44,583 bases of DNA from Gemmatimonadota bacterium. GTDB taxonomy: Bacteria > Gemmatimonadota > Gemmatimonadetes > Gemmatimonadales > GWC2-71-9. The DNA lies in assembly GCA_003221895.1 (NCBI GenBank), contig QHUJ01000147.1:1-44583 (forward strand), in the 5' to 3' direction. The notes under the pieces are model-generated. The model did not search any database. It worked only from the letters and a program-made list of their open reading frames with translations, and was not told the DNA's origin. This document shows, in pieces, positions 8,721-17,015 of this stretch (its first letter is position 1; each line of letters opens with the position of its first letter). Position numbers and translations under genes: made by a program.

Positions 8721-10127
8721 ATGTCCGACACCCTGATGGTGAGCGTGTCGGGGGTTCGAGGTCTCGTCGGCAAGGATCTGACCCCTGAAGTGGTGGCCCG
8801 TTGGGCCGCCGCGTTCGGGACGTGGGCGAAAGACGGCGGACGCGGGGGGGGGGGGACCCGGCGGCCTGGCGGGCCGAAGGTCGTAGTCGGCCGAGACGCA
8901 CGAACGTCCGGCCCGATGTTCGCGGGCGCCGCGACGGCCGGCCTGCAATCGGTCGGTTGCAATGTGATTGATGTGGGACTAGTTGCCACACCAACGGTGC
9001 AACTCGCTGTCGAATACCATCACGCCGCGGGCGGCATCATCCTGACCGCCAGCCACAATCCCATTGAGTGGAACGCCCTTAAGTTCGTGGGCCCTGATGG
9101 CATCTTTCTTGATAGTGGAGCGGGCACGCGGGTACGCGAATTGGCGGCGGGGGATTCCCTGCCACGAGCCAACTATAACGCGATCGGCGGTGTGGAGGCG
9201 GACGCGAACGCGATTTCCCGCCATCTCGCCGCCGTGCTCGCGCTTCGCGGAGTGGACGTTCGGGCGATCAAGCGACGCCGGTTTCGCGTGGCGCTCGATA
9301 CGGTCCGTGGCGCCGGCGGCGCGGTGATGCCGGAGCTGCTCGAGCGGTTGGGCTGCCGGGTGACGGCGATCAATCTGGAAACGGACGGACTGTTTCCGCG
9401 CCCGCCCGAGCCAGTACCCGAGAATTTGCACGCGCTGGGCGCGCTCGTGCGGCGCTCGAAAGCGGATGTGGGAATAGCCGTCGATCCTGATGTCGATCGA
9501 CTCGCCATTGTAGACGAGCGGGGCAACGCGATCGGTGAGGACTATACGCTCGCGTTTGCGATTCGTGCGGTGCTGGGGAAGAGGGACACGGGACGGCGGA
9601 AGCGTGGGATCGTCGTGTGCAATCTCTCGACGAGCCTCGTCGTTGAGGATGCCGCGCGAGAGTACGGTGCGACAGTCATCCGGGCGCCGGTCGGCGAAGC
9701 GCACGTCGCGCGCAAGATCATCGCGCTGAAGGCGGCGATCGGCGGCGAAGGGAACGGCGGGGTGATGTATCCGGCGCTGCATGTGGGACGCGACGCGCCG
9801 GTGGCTGGGGCGCTGGTGCTGGGACTCTTGGCGCGCCAGCGCGTAACAGTCAGTGAACTGGTCGCGCGTTCGCCGCGTTACACGATCGTGAAAGCCAAGG
9901 TCGAACGTGGAGCGCGGCTCGACGCGGTATACGACGGGTTACGAAAAAAGTTTACCGATGCGGAGATCGATACGCAGGACGGGCTCCGTCTCGCATGGCC
10001 GGATCGCTGGCTGCATGTGCGGCCGTCGGGAACGGAGCCAATCATCCGATTGATCGCGGAAGCGCCGTCCGGCGCCGAAGCCGAAAAACTGATTGCCGAA
10101 GGGCGGCGGTTATGTGCGGCATCGTAG
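8721..10127 (+). CDS. glmM: Phosphoglucosamine mutase-type phosphohexomutase
   Basis: This alpha-D-phosphohexomutase has the catalytic serine loop TASHNP, the metal-binding loop DPDVDR, the sugar-binding loop GEGNGGVMYP and the phosphate-binding RPSGTEPIIR, all intact over 468 residues. Assignment to glucosamine phosphate rather than mannose or glucose phosphate rests mainly on context: its last 16 nt overlap glmS, which makes glucosamine-6-phosphate, the mutase substrate. Together they supply precursor for UDP-GlcNAc. A Gly-rich insertion near residues 40-50 is encoded by a run of 12 G residues at 8844-8855, an obvious slippage site inside an essential gene. Confidence 0.85.
   Translation: MSDTLMVSVSGVRGLVGKDLTPEVVARWAAAFGTWAKDGGRGGGGTRRPGGPKVVVGRDARTSGPMFAGAATAGLQSVGCNVIDVGLVATPTVQLAVEYHHAAGGIILTASHNPIEWNALKFVGPDGIFLDSGAGTRVRELAAGDSLPRANYNAIGGVEADANAISRHLAAVLALRGVDVRAIKRRRFRVALDTVRGAGGAVMPELLERLGCRVTAINLETDGLFPRPPEPVPENLHALGALVRRSKADVGIAVDPDVDRLAIVDERGNAIGEDYTLAFAIRAVLGKRDTGRRKRGIVVCNLSTSLVVEDAAREYGATVIRAPVGEAHVARKIIALKAAIGGEGNGGVMYPALHVGRDAPVAGALVLGLLARQRVTVSELVARSPRYTIVKAKVERGARLDAVYDGLRKKFTDAEIDTQDGLRLAWPDRWLHVRPSGTEPIIRLIAEAPSGAEAEKLIAEGRRLCAAS
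8844..8855 (+). repeat. Homopolymer tract of 12 G inside glmM
   Basis: Twelve consecutive G residues encode four glycines in a non-conserved linker of GlmM. Any slip that is not a multiple of three would truncate the protein early. Confidence 0.95.
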
Positions 10128-11941
10128 GGTATACGGGGAAGCGAACGGCGGCCCCTGTCGTCCTCGAGGGCCTGAAGCGACTCGAGTATCGCGGCTACGA
10201 CTCGGCGGGACTCGCCGTCGTGAACGGAGGACTGGAAATCTTCCGCGCGCCCGGTAAGATCGCCGTGCTCGAACGGGAGCTCGGCACCAATCTGCCCGAA
10301 GGCACGACCGCGATCGCGCACACGCGCTGGGCGACGCACGGCGCGCCCAACACCGTCAACGCCCACCCCCACGCCGACTGCGGCGGCACGCTCGCCCTGG
10401 TACACAACGGCATCATCGAAAACGCCGGCGTGCTGCGGCGGGCGCTGAGCCAGCGCGGTCATGTCTTCCGCTCGCAAACCGACACCGAAGTACTGTCCCA
10501 TCTCATCGAAGAGACACACACGCAGGGGATGTCGCTCGTCGACGCGACCGCCGCGGCGCTGCGCCAGGTGGAAGGCGCGTACGGCATCGCGGTGATCTCG
10601 AGTCGCGAGCCGGATACCATCGTCGCCGCGCGGCGCGGATCGCCGCTGCTCGTGGCGATCGGGAACGGTGAGAATTTCGTCGCGTCTGACGCCTCGGCAG
10701 TGCTGGCGCACACACGCTCGGTGGTGTACCTGGACGACGGTGAGATCGCCGAAGTGAAGCCGACCGACTACCGGATCACCGATCTGGCCTCGGCGGAGAA
10801 AGAGAAGACGGTCACGCAGGTCGAGTGGGATCTCGCCACGATCGAGCGCGGGGGCTTCGCCCACTTCATGCTCAAGGAGATCATGGAGCAGCCCGAGAGC
10901 GTGCGGAATACGCTGCGCGGCCGGCTGCTCGAGGAAGAAGGCACGGTCCGCTTCGGCGGTCTGAATATCAGTGATGACGAGCTGCTCAAGGTGCAGCGCA
11001 TCGTGATCACCGCGTGCGGCACCTCCTGGCATTCGGCGCTGATCGGCGAATACATGATGGAGGAGCTGGCCCGCATTCCCACGGAAGTCGAGTACGCGTC
11101 GGAATTCCGCTACCGCAATCCCATCGTGGACGAGCGGACGCTCGTGATCGGCATTTCGCAGTCGGGGGAAACAGCGGATACGCTGGCGGCGCTGCGAGAG
11201 GCCAAGCGCCGGGGCGCACGCACGCTGGGCCTGATCAACGTCGTCGGCAGCACGATCGCGCGCGAAGTGGACGGCGGCATCTATCTCCACGCCGGACCCG
11301 AAATCGGCGTGGCCAGCACCAAGGCCTTCACGAGTCAGATCGTCGCGCTGGCGCTGCTCACGCTGAAAATGGGCCGGCTGCGCGCGCTTTCGATCCTGCA
11401 GGGCAGGGAAGTGGTGCGCGCGCTCGCCAAGCTCCCGGAGCTGGTGAGTCGCGTGCTGGCCAAGGCCCCCGAAGTGGAGCAGATCGCCGACCGGCTGGTG
11501 CGCGCGCAGAACGTGCTCTACCTGGGTCGCGGCTACAACTTCCCGGTTGCGCTCGAAGGGGCGCTCAAGCTCAAGGAAATCTCCTACATCCATGCCGAAG
11601 GGTATCCGGCGGCGGAAATGAAGCACGGACCGATCGCGCTCATCGATGACTTGATGCCGGTCGTGTTCATTGCGCCGAAAGACGGCGTGCATCAGAAGGT
11701 CGTAAGCAACATCGAGGAAGTGAAAGCGCGGGGGGGCCGAGTCATCGCCATCGTGACCGAGGGCGACACGGCGCTCGACACGCTGGCGGACTATCGCATC
11801 GAGATTCCCGAGACGCTCGATGTCCTGACGCCGGTCTTGAGCGTGGTGCCGCTGCAGCTGCTGGCGTACTATATCGCGGTGCGGCGTGGATGTAACGTGG
11901 ATCAACCGAGGAATTTGGCGAAGAGCGTTACAGTCGAGTGA
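10112..11941 (+). CDS. glmS: Glutamine-fructose-6-phosphate aminotransferase (GlmS)
   Basis: GlmS converts fructose-6-phosphate and glutamine to glucosamine-6-phosphate. The start is the ATG at 10112, giving the required CGIVGYTG N-terminus with Cys next to Met as the glutaminase nucleophile. The N-terminal glutaminase domain spans about 1-240 and includes HTRWATHG and HNGIIEN. Two sugar-isomerase domains follow, with the motifs CGTSWHSAL, SQSGETADT and the C-terminal KSVTVE. The length of 609 residues is standard. It overlaps glmM by 16 nt, so any glmS ribozyme-type leader is excluded. Its stop overlaps the dtd start by 4 nt. Confidence 0.97.
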   Translation: MCGIVGYTGKRTAAPVVLEGLKRLEYRGYDSAGLAVVNGGLEIFRAPGKIAVLERELGTNLPEGTTAIAHTRWATHGAPNTVNAHPHADCGGTLALVHNGIIENAGVLRRALSQRGHVFRSQTDTEVLSHLIEETHTQGMSLVDATAAALRQVEGAYGIAVISSREPDTIVAARRGSPLLVAIGNGENFVASDASAVLAHTRSVVYLDDGEIAEVKPTDYRITDLASAEKEKTVTQVEWDLATIERGGFAHFMLKEIMEQPESVRNTLRGRLLEEEGTVRFGGLNISDDELLKVQRIVITACGTSWHSALIGEYMMEELARIPTEVEYASEFRYRNPIVDERTLVIGISQSGETADTLAALREAKRRGARTLGLINVVGSTIAREVDGGIYLHAGPEIGVASTKAFTSQIVALALLTLKMGRLRALSILQGREVVRALAKLPELVSRVLAKAPEVEQIADRLVRAQNVLYLGRGYNFPVALEGALKLKEISYIHAEGYPAAEMKHGPIALIDDLMPVVFIAPKDGVHQKVVSNIEEVKARGGRVIAIVTEGDTALDTLADYRIEIPETLDVLTPVLSVVPLQLLAYYIAVRRGCNVDQPRNLAKSVTVE

Positions 11942-12384
11942 GAGTAGTTCTCCAGCGGGTTAAGCGCGCGGAGGTTCGGGTCGACAGCCGGGTTACCGGA
12001 AGTATCGGTCCCGGCTTTCTTGTGCTTGCAGGCTTTTCACCAACCGACACGGACCTCTCCATCACGTGGATGGCGGAGAAAATCCTCGGCCTGCGGGTGT
12101 TCGGCGACGACGAGGGCAAAATGAATCGCGACCTTGCCGACGTCGGCGGCGCGGTGCTCGTGGTGTCGCAGTTCACCCTCTATGGCGATGCCAGCAAAGG
12201 CCGCCGGCCGAGCTTCATCGACGCCGCGCCTCCCACCGTGGCGGTTCCGCTCTACGAGAAGTTCGTCGCGCTGCTCAAGGAGAAATCGGGCGGCAAGATC
12301 CCCATCGAGACGGGGGAATTCGGTGCGATGATGGACGTCGAGCTGGTGAACGACGGGCCAGTCACGTTGCTGCTGGAGCGCTAG
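11938..12384 (+). CDS. dtd: D-aminoacyl-tRNA deacylase (Dtd)
   Basis: Dtd hydrolyses D-amino acids (and glycine) mischarged on tRNA. The 148-residue protein shows the two active-site signatures of the family, SQFTLYGD and NDGPVTLLLE, the latter containing the GP cis-proline motif. The N-terminus MRVVLQRVKRAEV is typical. The start is a GTG that overlaps the glmS TGA (GTGA), so it is the third gene of the glmM-glmS-dtd unit. Its stop lies in a CTAG tetranucleotide shared with the stop of the convergent propeller gene. Confidence 0.95.
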   Translation: MRVVLQRVKRAEVRVDSRVTGSIGPGFLVLAGFSPTDTDLSITWMAEKILGLRVFGDDEGKMNRDLADVGGAVLVVSQFTLYGDASKGRRPSFIDAAPPTVAVPLYEKFVALLKEKSGGKIPIETGEFGAMMDVELVNDGPVTLLLER

Positions 12385-13250
12385 CGGGCGGCAGGCACCG
12401 CCACGATCGCGAGCCGATCTCCCTGCGGGCTCACGGCGAGACGCGTGACGCTGGAAAGACCCGCGGCGGCAAAATCCGCCACCTCGTCCCACGCACTGCC
12501 GCGCCGCGGATCCCACTGATACAATTTCGTTCCGCTGGCGGTCAACACGATCCCTCCCGGTGTCCACGCGAAGAAATCGGCACCGGGTGGCGCCTTCACC
12601 AGCTTCGTCTCCCGATGCGTGCGGGTGTCGAGCTCCTCGAGCCACGGACCCGCGACTGAGTCGCGCTGCACGAAGCTGACCGACGGGCGTCCTGGGATCC
12701 GTTGCAGCGACCGGCCGATGTCGCGCGCGACCACCTCTCCGTGCGCACCGCGGGATGAGGCATCGGCGATCTGCAGCGTGGAGGGCGAGCCCAGAACGAA
12801 CAGGACGAGGGTGTGGCCGTCGGCCCAGGCGTGGTACCCGACCGGTTTGATCGAATCGAGCACCAGGCGTGGCCGCGAGCCGTCGAGGTCGAACGCCCAG
12901 AGTCGCTGCGTCGAATCGGCCTCGACGCGCACCGCCGAGAAGCCGCTGCCGTCCGGGAGTGGCGTCGGGGAGTACTCGCTCTCGCGCGTGGTGGTGAGCC
13001 GGATGCTCGTCTGTGCTTCGATGTCGTAACGGTAGATGTCCGCCTGGCTGTCCTCCCGGATCGACGTATACAGGAACGCGTGGCCGTCGGGGAGAAAGAA
13101 CGGCTGGTTGTCGTAGCCCGGTCTCGCGGTGACATTGACCGGCACGCCCACGCTGACGCGGCCGCTTGCGACGCGCAGGTCGGCCAGATAGATGTCGGTC
13201 GCCGGTGGAGCGGCAGGCGCCTGGAGTGTGAACAGCGCGATCCACAGCAC
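12381..13250 (-). CDS. Secreted TolB/PD40-like beta-propeller protein
   Basis: The predicted protein has a short hydrophobic N-terminus followed by repeats of the PD40/TolB type, such as NQPFFLPDGHAFLYTS, EYSPTPLPDGSGFSAV and AVSPQGDRLAI, over about 270 residues. These imply a beta-propeller with a probable periplasmic location. No enzymatic motif is visible and the function is unknown; similar propellers often act as binding modules. I place the start at the GTG 13250, downstream of a TAAGTT box; a TTG at 13256 is the alternative. The gene is divergent from maf, with about 30 bp between the starts, and convergent with dtd. Confidence 0.7.
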   Translation of the reverse strand: MLWIALFTLQAPAAPPATDIYLADLRVASGRVSVGVPVNVTARPGYDNQPFFLPDGHAFLYTSIREDSQADIYRYDIEAQTSIRLTTTRESEYSPTPLPDGSGFSAVRVEADSTQRLWAFDLDGSRPRLVLDSIKPVGYHAWADGHTLVLFVLGSPSTLQIADASSRGAHGEVVARDIGRSLQRIPGRPSVSFVQRDSVAGPWLEELDTRTHRETKLVKAPPGADFFAWTPGGIVLTASGTKLYQWDPRRGSAWDEVADFAAAGLSSVTRLAVSPQGDRLAIVAVPAAR

Positions 13251-13255
13251 ACCCA

Positions 13256-13261
13256 AACTTA
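13256..13261 (-). promoter_or_regulatory. -10 box (TAAGTT) of the propeller gene
   Basis: TAAGTT on the minus strand ends 5 nt before the GTG at 13250. With the maf box at 13270-13275 it forms a compact back-to-back promoter pair. Confidence 0.4.
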
Positions 13262-13269
13262 CCCCGCGC

Positions 13270-13275
13270 TATCTT
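13270..13275 (+). promoter_or_regulatory. -10 box (TATCTT) of maf
   Basis: TATCTT is followed by 7 nt and the GTG at 13283, so the transcript is predicted to start at the first codon. Confidence 0.5.
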
Positions 13276-13282
13276 TTTCCGC

Positions 13283-13870
13283 GTGACTGCCATGAAACCG
13301 ATCGTCCTTGCATCCGGCTCCCCGCGCCGGAAACAGCTCCTCGAAATGTTGCGCATTCCCTTCCGCGTCATCGCCCCCGACGTGGATGAGCACGTGCTGA
13401 CCGGCGAGAAGCCCGATGCCTATGTCACGAGGCTCTCGCGCGCGAAGGCAGAAGCGGTGGTGCGGCGCGCACCGGGCGACGTGATTCTGGCCGCCGATAC
13501 CACCGTCGTGCTCGGCGGCAAGATCTTCGAGAAACCGACGTCGCCTGCGCACGCCGTCGCCATGCTGGAGCAGCTCCAGGGCAAGACGCACGAAGTGCTC
13601 ACCGCGGTGGCCGTCACGGAAGACGGCCGGCTCGAGCAGGCCCTCGATGTCTCACGCGTGACCTTCCGTCCCAACGATCGCCACACCCTCGAGGAATACG
13701 TCGCGACGGGCGAGCCGCTCGACAAAGCGGGTGCGTACGCAATTCAAGGCCTCGGTGCGCCGCTCATCGAGCGGGTCGAAGGCGACTTCTTTGGGGTGAT
13801 GGGGCTGCCGTTGCGACTGGCGCTGGATCTGCTGGCGCGATTCGGCCGGCCTTACCGCTTTACGCGGTAG
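13283..13870 (+). CDS. maf: Maf-family nucleotide pyrophosphatase
   Basis: Maf proteins hydrolyse dTTP, UTP or modified nucleotides to monophosphates. The N-terminal signature LASGSPRRKQLLEML is perfect, and the catalytic region LAADTTVVLGGKIFEKP and the C-terminal GAYAIQGLGAPLIERVEGDF are present. The length is about 195 residues. The start is either the GTG at 13283, favoured by the -10 box 7 nt upstream, or the ATG at 13292, which gives the commoner MKPIVLASGSP N-terminus. Its 3' end overlaps the convergent cyclase gene by 19 bp. Confidence 0.94.
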   Translation: MTAMKPIVLASGSPRRKQLLEMLRIPFRVIAPDVDEHVLTGEKPDAYVTRLSRAKAEAVVRRAPGDVILAADTTVVLGGKIFEKPTSPAHAVAMLEQLQGKTHEVLTAVAVTEDGRLEQALDVSRVTFRPNDRHTLEEYVATGEPLDKAGAYAIQGLGAPLIERVEGDFFGVMGLPLRLALDLLARFGRPYRFTR

Positions 13871-15480
13871 ACCGGAATCTTCTTCGCTTTTCCCTTGACC
13901 TGAATCGGCTCGAGCGCCTCGACGGCGGGCTTCTGCTTCAGCTGCTGGTAGAACGGCTCCGAAATCAGGATTTCGTTCGACCCCGCCTTGCCGCAGAGAC
14001 GATAGGCCGTGTTCACGGCGTCGCCGATGACGGTGTATTCGAGCCGGCGGTCGGAGCCGATGTTCCCGGCGAACACCTCACCGAAATTGATGCCAATCCC
14101 GATCTGAACCTCCGTGCGTCCTTGCTCCTTCCACTTGCGGTTCAGCTTCTCGAGCTCGGTGAGTTGCGCGAGGGCGCATTGCACGGCGCGGTCGGCGTCG
14201 TCTGCGTGGGCGATCGGGGCGCCCCACAGGGCCATGATCGCGTCGCCCATGAACTTGTCCAGCGTGCCGCCGTGCTCGAAGACCTTGTCCACCATCTCGG
14301 TGAAGTACTCCGTCAGCAACCGGGCGATATCGTCCGGGCTCATCGTCTCGGACATCGGCGTGAAGCCGCGGATGTCGGAGAAGAACACCACCACCGGCCG
14401 CTTCTCGCTCGGCAACCGGCCGCCGTCCTGCTGCTGCGCGATCACCTGTGCGATGTTGGGCGAGAAGTAGCGCTCGAAATTCGAGCGCACCAGCGCCTCG
14501 CGCCGGATGCGCTCGGATAATTGCGAATTCTCGATGGCCACGGCGGTGAGACCGCCGAACGCGATCAAAAACTCGAGGTCTTCATCGGCAAACGAGTGCG
14601 TCGCGGTGAGGTTATCGACGTACAGGATGCCCAGCACCTTCGAATCGGAGCCCATGAGCGGCGTGCACATCGCGCTGCGCACGCTCTGGATCAGGATCGA
14701 CTTCCCCTTGAACCGCTCATCCGCGGCCGCGTTGTCCGACAGAATCGCCACGCGCTCTTCGACCGCTTTGCGCGCGATCGACTGCGGGACGTGCTTGGCG
14801 GCGCTGGCATCGCCGGTGCGGCTCTTGGAAATGCGCGGCACCAGCTCATTGGACTTGCCATCGAGCAGCAGGATGGACACGCGGTCCACATTCATGATCT
14901 GGAACGTGAAATCGACGACCTTGTCGAGCAGCCGGTCGAGCTCCTGCTGCTTCGACAGCTCCTTCGAGACCTCGAGCAGCAGCGACAGCTTCTTCTCCCG
15001 CCGCTCTTCCAGGTTGTCCGCTCTGACCTTGAGATGCGAGGAGCCCTGCGGCTCGTCGATGACGATCGCCGGCACGCCGCCGGATATACTCACGGGCATT
15101 TGGCGCACGATCGTTCCCGCCGCGACGCCGCCTTTGCCCGGTCTCGGGCTGGTGAATTCCGCGGGGGGAGCAACGACCTGCGGACGGGCGACCGGGGCCG
15201 TCACTTCTTTGACGCGAAACGCCACCTTGCCGAACGTCACGACGTCGTTCGCGCCCGCTTCGGCCTCCGTGACTTTTGCGCCGTTCAGGAACGTGCCGTT
15301 CGACGAGCCGAGGTCGGTGACCCGGACGCCGCTTTCCGTGAGCACGATTTCGGCGTGACGCCGCGAGATGGTGGGGTCGTAGATCGGGACGTCGCTCGTC
15401 ACGGCTCGACCCACCACCAGCTTGTGGCCCAGCTGGAGGTCGATCGACTGATCACCCGAGGTGCTCAACAGTTTGAACAC
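13852..15480 (-). CDS. FHA-GAF-class III adenylate/guanylate cyclase
   Basis: This three-domain signalling protein of about 540 residues starts with an FHA domain (about 20-95, with SRRHAEI and GSSNGTFLNG), which binds phosphothreonine. A GAF domain follows at about 170-330. The class III nucleotide cyclase domain at about 365-540 carries metal-binding VVFFSDIRGFT, DKFMGDAIMALWGAP and YTVIGDAVNTAYRL. The key Asp and Asn residues needed for catalysis are visible, so it should make cAMP or cGMP. The start is chosen at GTG 15480, 8 nt after a TATATT box. The TTG at 15489 overlaps that box and is unlikely. No Ser/Thr kinase that could feed the FHA domain is in the window. Confidence 0.92.
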   Translation of the reverse strand: MFKLLSTSGDQSIDLQLGHKLVVGRAVTSDVPIYDPTISRRHAEIVLTESGVRVTDLGSSNGTFLNGAKVTEAEAGANDVVTFGKVAFRVKEVTAPVARPQVVAPPAEFTSPRPGKGGVAAGTIVRQMPVSISGGVPAIVIDEPQGSSHLKVRADNLEERREKKLSLLLEVSKELSKQQELDRLLDKVVDFTFQIMNVDRVSILLLDGKSNELVPRISKSRTGDASAAKHVPQSIARKAVEERVAILSDNAAADERFKGKSILIQSVRSAMCTPLMGSDSKVLGILYVDNLTATHSFADEDLEFLIAFGGLTAVAIENSQLSERIRREALVRSNFERYFSPNIAQVIAQQQDGGRLPSEKRPVVVFFSDIRGFTPMSETMSPDDIARLLTEYFTEMVDKVFEHGGTLDKFMGDAIMALWGAPIAHADDADRAVQCALAQLTELEKLNRKWKEQGRTEVQIGIGINFGEVFAGNIGSDRRLEYTVIGDAVNTAYRLCGKAGSNEILISEPFYQQLKQKPAVEALEPIQVKGKAKKIPVYRVKR

Positions 15481-15488
15481 AGGCCGCA

Positions 15489-15494
15489 AATATA
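15489..15494 (-). promoter_or_regulatory. -10 box (TATATT) of the cyclase gene
   Basis: TATATT on the minus strand lies 8 nt before the GTG at 15480 and just after the trpE stop at 15507. The cyclase therefore probably has its own leaderless promoter despite sitting directly behind trpE. Confidence 0.5.
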
Positions 15495-15506
15495 GGTGGG
15501 GCGGGC

Positions 15507-16997
15507 CTAATCTCCAGCTTTTGCGAGCGCGAGCGCGCGTAAGACCGCTTGCGCCTTCGCCTCCGTCTCCGCGAACTCACGCGCCGGATTGGAATCGGCC
15601 ACGATGCCGGCGCCGGCCTGCACGATGACGCGGTCCTTGAGGACGAGCGCGGCGCGAATCGCGATGCAGGTGTCGAGACTCGCCGCGCCCCATCCGACGT
15701 AGCCCACGGCTCCGGCGTAGGGCCCGCGCCGCTCCGGCTCGAGCTCATCGATGATTTCCATGGCGCGCACTTTCGGCGCGCCGCTCACCGTGCCCGCGGG
15801 GAAGCAGGCGCGGAAAACATCGAGCGCGTCGTGACCGGGGCTGAGTGTGCCGCGCACCTCGCTCACGAGATGCTGCACGTGTGAGTAGCGCTCGATCTCG
15901 AGCGAGCTGGTGACGTGTACGGAGCCGTACTTGGCGACACGCCCGACATCGTTGCGGCCCAAATCCACGAGCATGCGGTGCTCGGCAAGCTCCTTCTCGT
16001 CGGCGCGCAGCGAGCCGGCGAGCGCGGCATCCTCCTCCGGCGTGGCGCCGCGCGGGCGCGTGCCCGCGATCGGCCGCACCGTGACCTCGTCGCCTTCCAC
16101 GCGCACCAGCACCTCCGGTGAGCTGCCCACGAACGTCGCATCGTCGAGCACCAGGTGGAAGAGATAGGGCGCCGGGTTCAGCGCGCGGAGATAGCGGTAG
16201 AGGCGCAGCGGATCGATCGGCCCGTGGACCACCTGGCGGCGCGACAGCACGGCCTGAAAGACATCGCCGGCGGCGATGTACTCTCGGATCCTCTCGACGT
16301 CACGCTCGAACGCGGCGCGCGGGTAGCGGGAGTCCGCGCGCGGCGCACGCCCGTCACTCTGCAGGGGCAAAGGTGTCAGGTGGTGGCTCGCGCCGAGCCG
16401 GGCGATCAGCGTCTCGATCCGCTCCTGCGCGCCGTCATACAGCCGCAGCCGCTGCGCCGTGGACGAGCCCGCCGGCACTTCGACGTTGGCCACGACGATC
16501 GCGCGGCCGAACACGTTGTCGAGAATCACCAGCGAATCTGCGATCATCACGACCGCGTCGGGCACGCCGAGCGTGTCTTCGGGCCCCTTGGACAGCCGCT
16601 CGATGCTGCGGACGAGATCGTAGCCCATGAATCCAACCGCGCCGCCGATGAAGCGCGGCAGCCCGGGTACCGACGCGCCCGGTAGCGAGCGCATGCGCTC
16701 GGCCAGATGCGTGATCGGATCGGCGGTTTCGCCCGCCGGCTCCCAGCGCGTGGCCGGGGTCCACCGCTCGACACTGGTGCCGCGATAGCGCCACGCTTCC
16801 CGCGGCTCCGTGCCGAGGAACGTGTACCGCGCCCAGCGCTCGCCGCCGACCAGCGATTCGAGAAGGAACGCGAACGGCGGTCGCGCAATCTTGGCGAACG
16901 CCGCGACGGGCGTGTCGGCGTCGGTGACGACCTCGCGCAGCACCGGCACCATCCCGCCGCGCTTCGATCGCTCCAGGAATGCGTCGCGTGGGTCCAT
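15507..16997 (-). CDS. trpE: Anthranilate synthase component I (TrpE)
   Basis: TrpE makes anthranilate from chorismate with ammonia delivered by the TrpG glutaminase. The 496-residue protein has the N-terminal LLES tryptophan-binding element followed by RYTFLG. The chorismate-binding core includes IAGTRPRG, DEKELAEHRMLVDLGRNDVG and SGAPKVRAMEIIDELE. This pattern favours TrpE over PabB, although neither trpG nor other trp genes are in the window. The ATG at 16997 is divergent from the barrel gene at 17016, with an 18-bp gap. I do not see a leader peptide or an attenuator. Confidence 0.9.
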   Translation of the reverse strand: MDPRDAFLERSKRGGMVPVLREVVTDADTPVAAFAKIARPPFAFLLESLVGGERWARYTFLGTEPREAWRYRGTSVERWTPATRWEPAGETADPITHLAERMRSLPGASVPGLPRFIGGAVGFMGYDLVRSIERLSKGPEDTLGVPDAVVMIADSLVILDNVFGRAIVVANVEVPAGSSTAQRLRLYDGAQERIETLIARLGASHHLTPLPLQSDGRAPRADSRYPRAAFERDVERIREYIAAGDVFQAVLSRRQVVHGPIDPLRLYRYLRALNPAPYLFHLVLDDATFVGSSPEVLVRVEGDEVTVRPIAGTRPRGATPEEDAALAGSLRADEKELAEHRMLVDLGRNDVGRVAKYGSVHVTSSLEIERYSHVQHLVSEVRGTLSPGHDALDVFRACFPAGTVSGAPKVRAMEIIDELEPERRGPYAGAVGYVGWGAASLDTCIAIRAALVLKDRVIVQAGAGIVADSNPAREFAETEAKAQAVLRALALAKAGD

Positions 16998-17001
16998 ACC
17001 C

Positions 17002-17007
17002 TAGATT
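17002..17007 (+). promoter_or_regulatory. -10 box (TAGATT) of the barrel gene
   Basis: TAGATT lies 8 nt before the ATG at 17016, inside the 18-bp gap between divergent trpE and the barrel gene. Its -35 would fall inside trpE. Confidence 0.5.
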
Positions 17008-17015
17008 TCGCGCCG

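Noticed and set aside
10112-10127. Search for a glmS ribozyme leader
   Set aside because: glmS starts inside glmM, so no leader exists to host the ribozyme.
9878-11905. 675-codon minus-strand frame antisense to glmM-glmS
   Set aside because: Long only because stop codons are rare in high-GC DNA. The composition is typical of an antisense shadow and the plus strand carries two certain enzymes.
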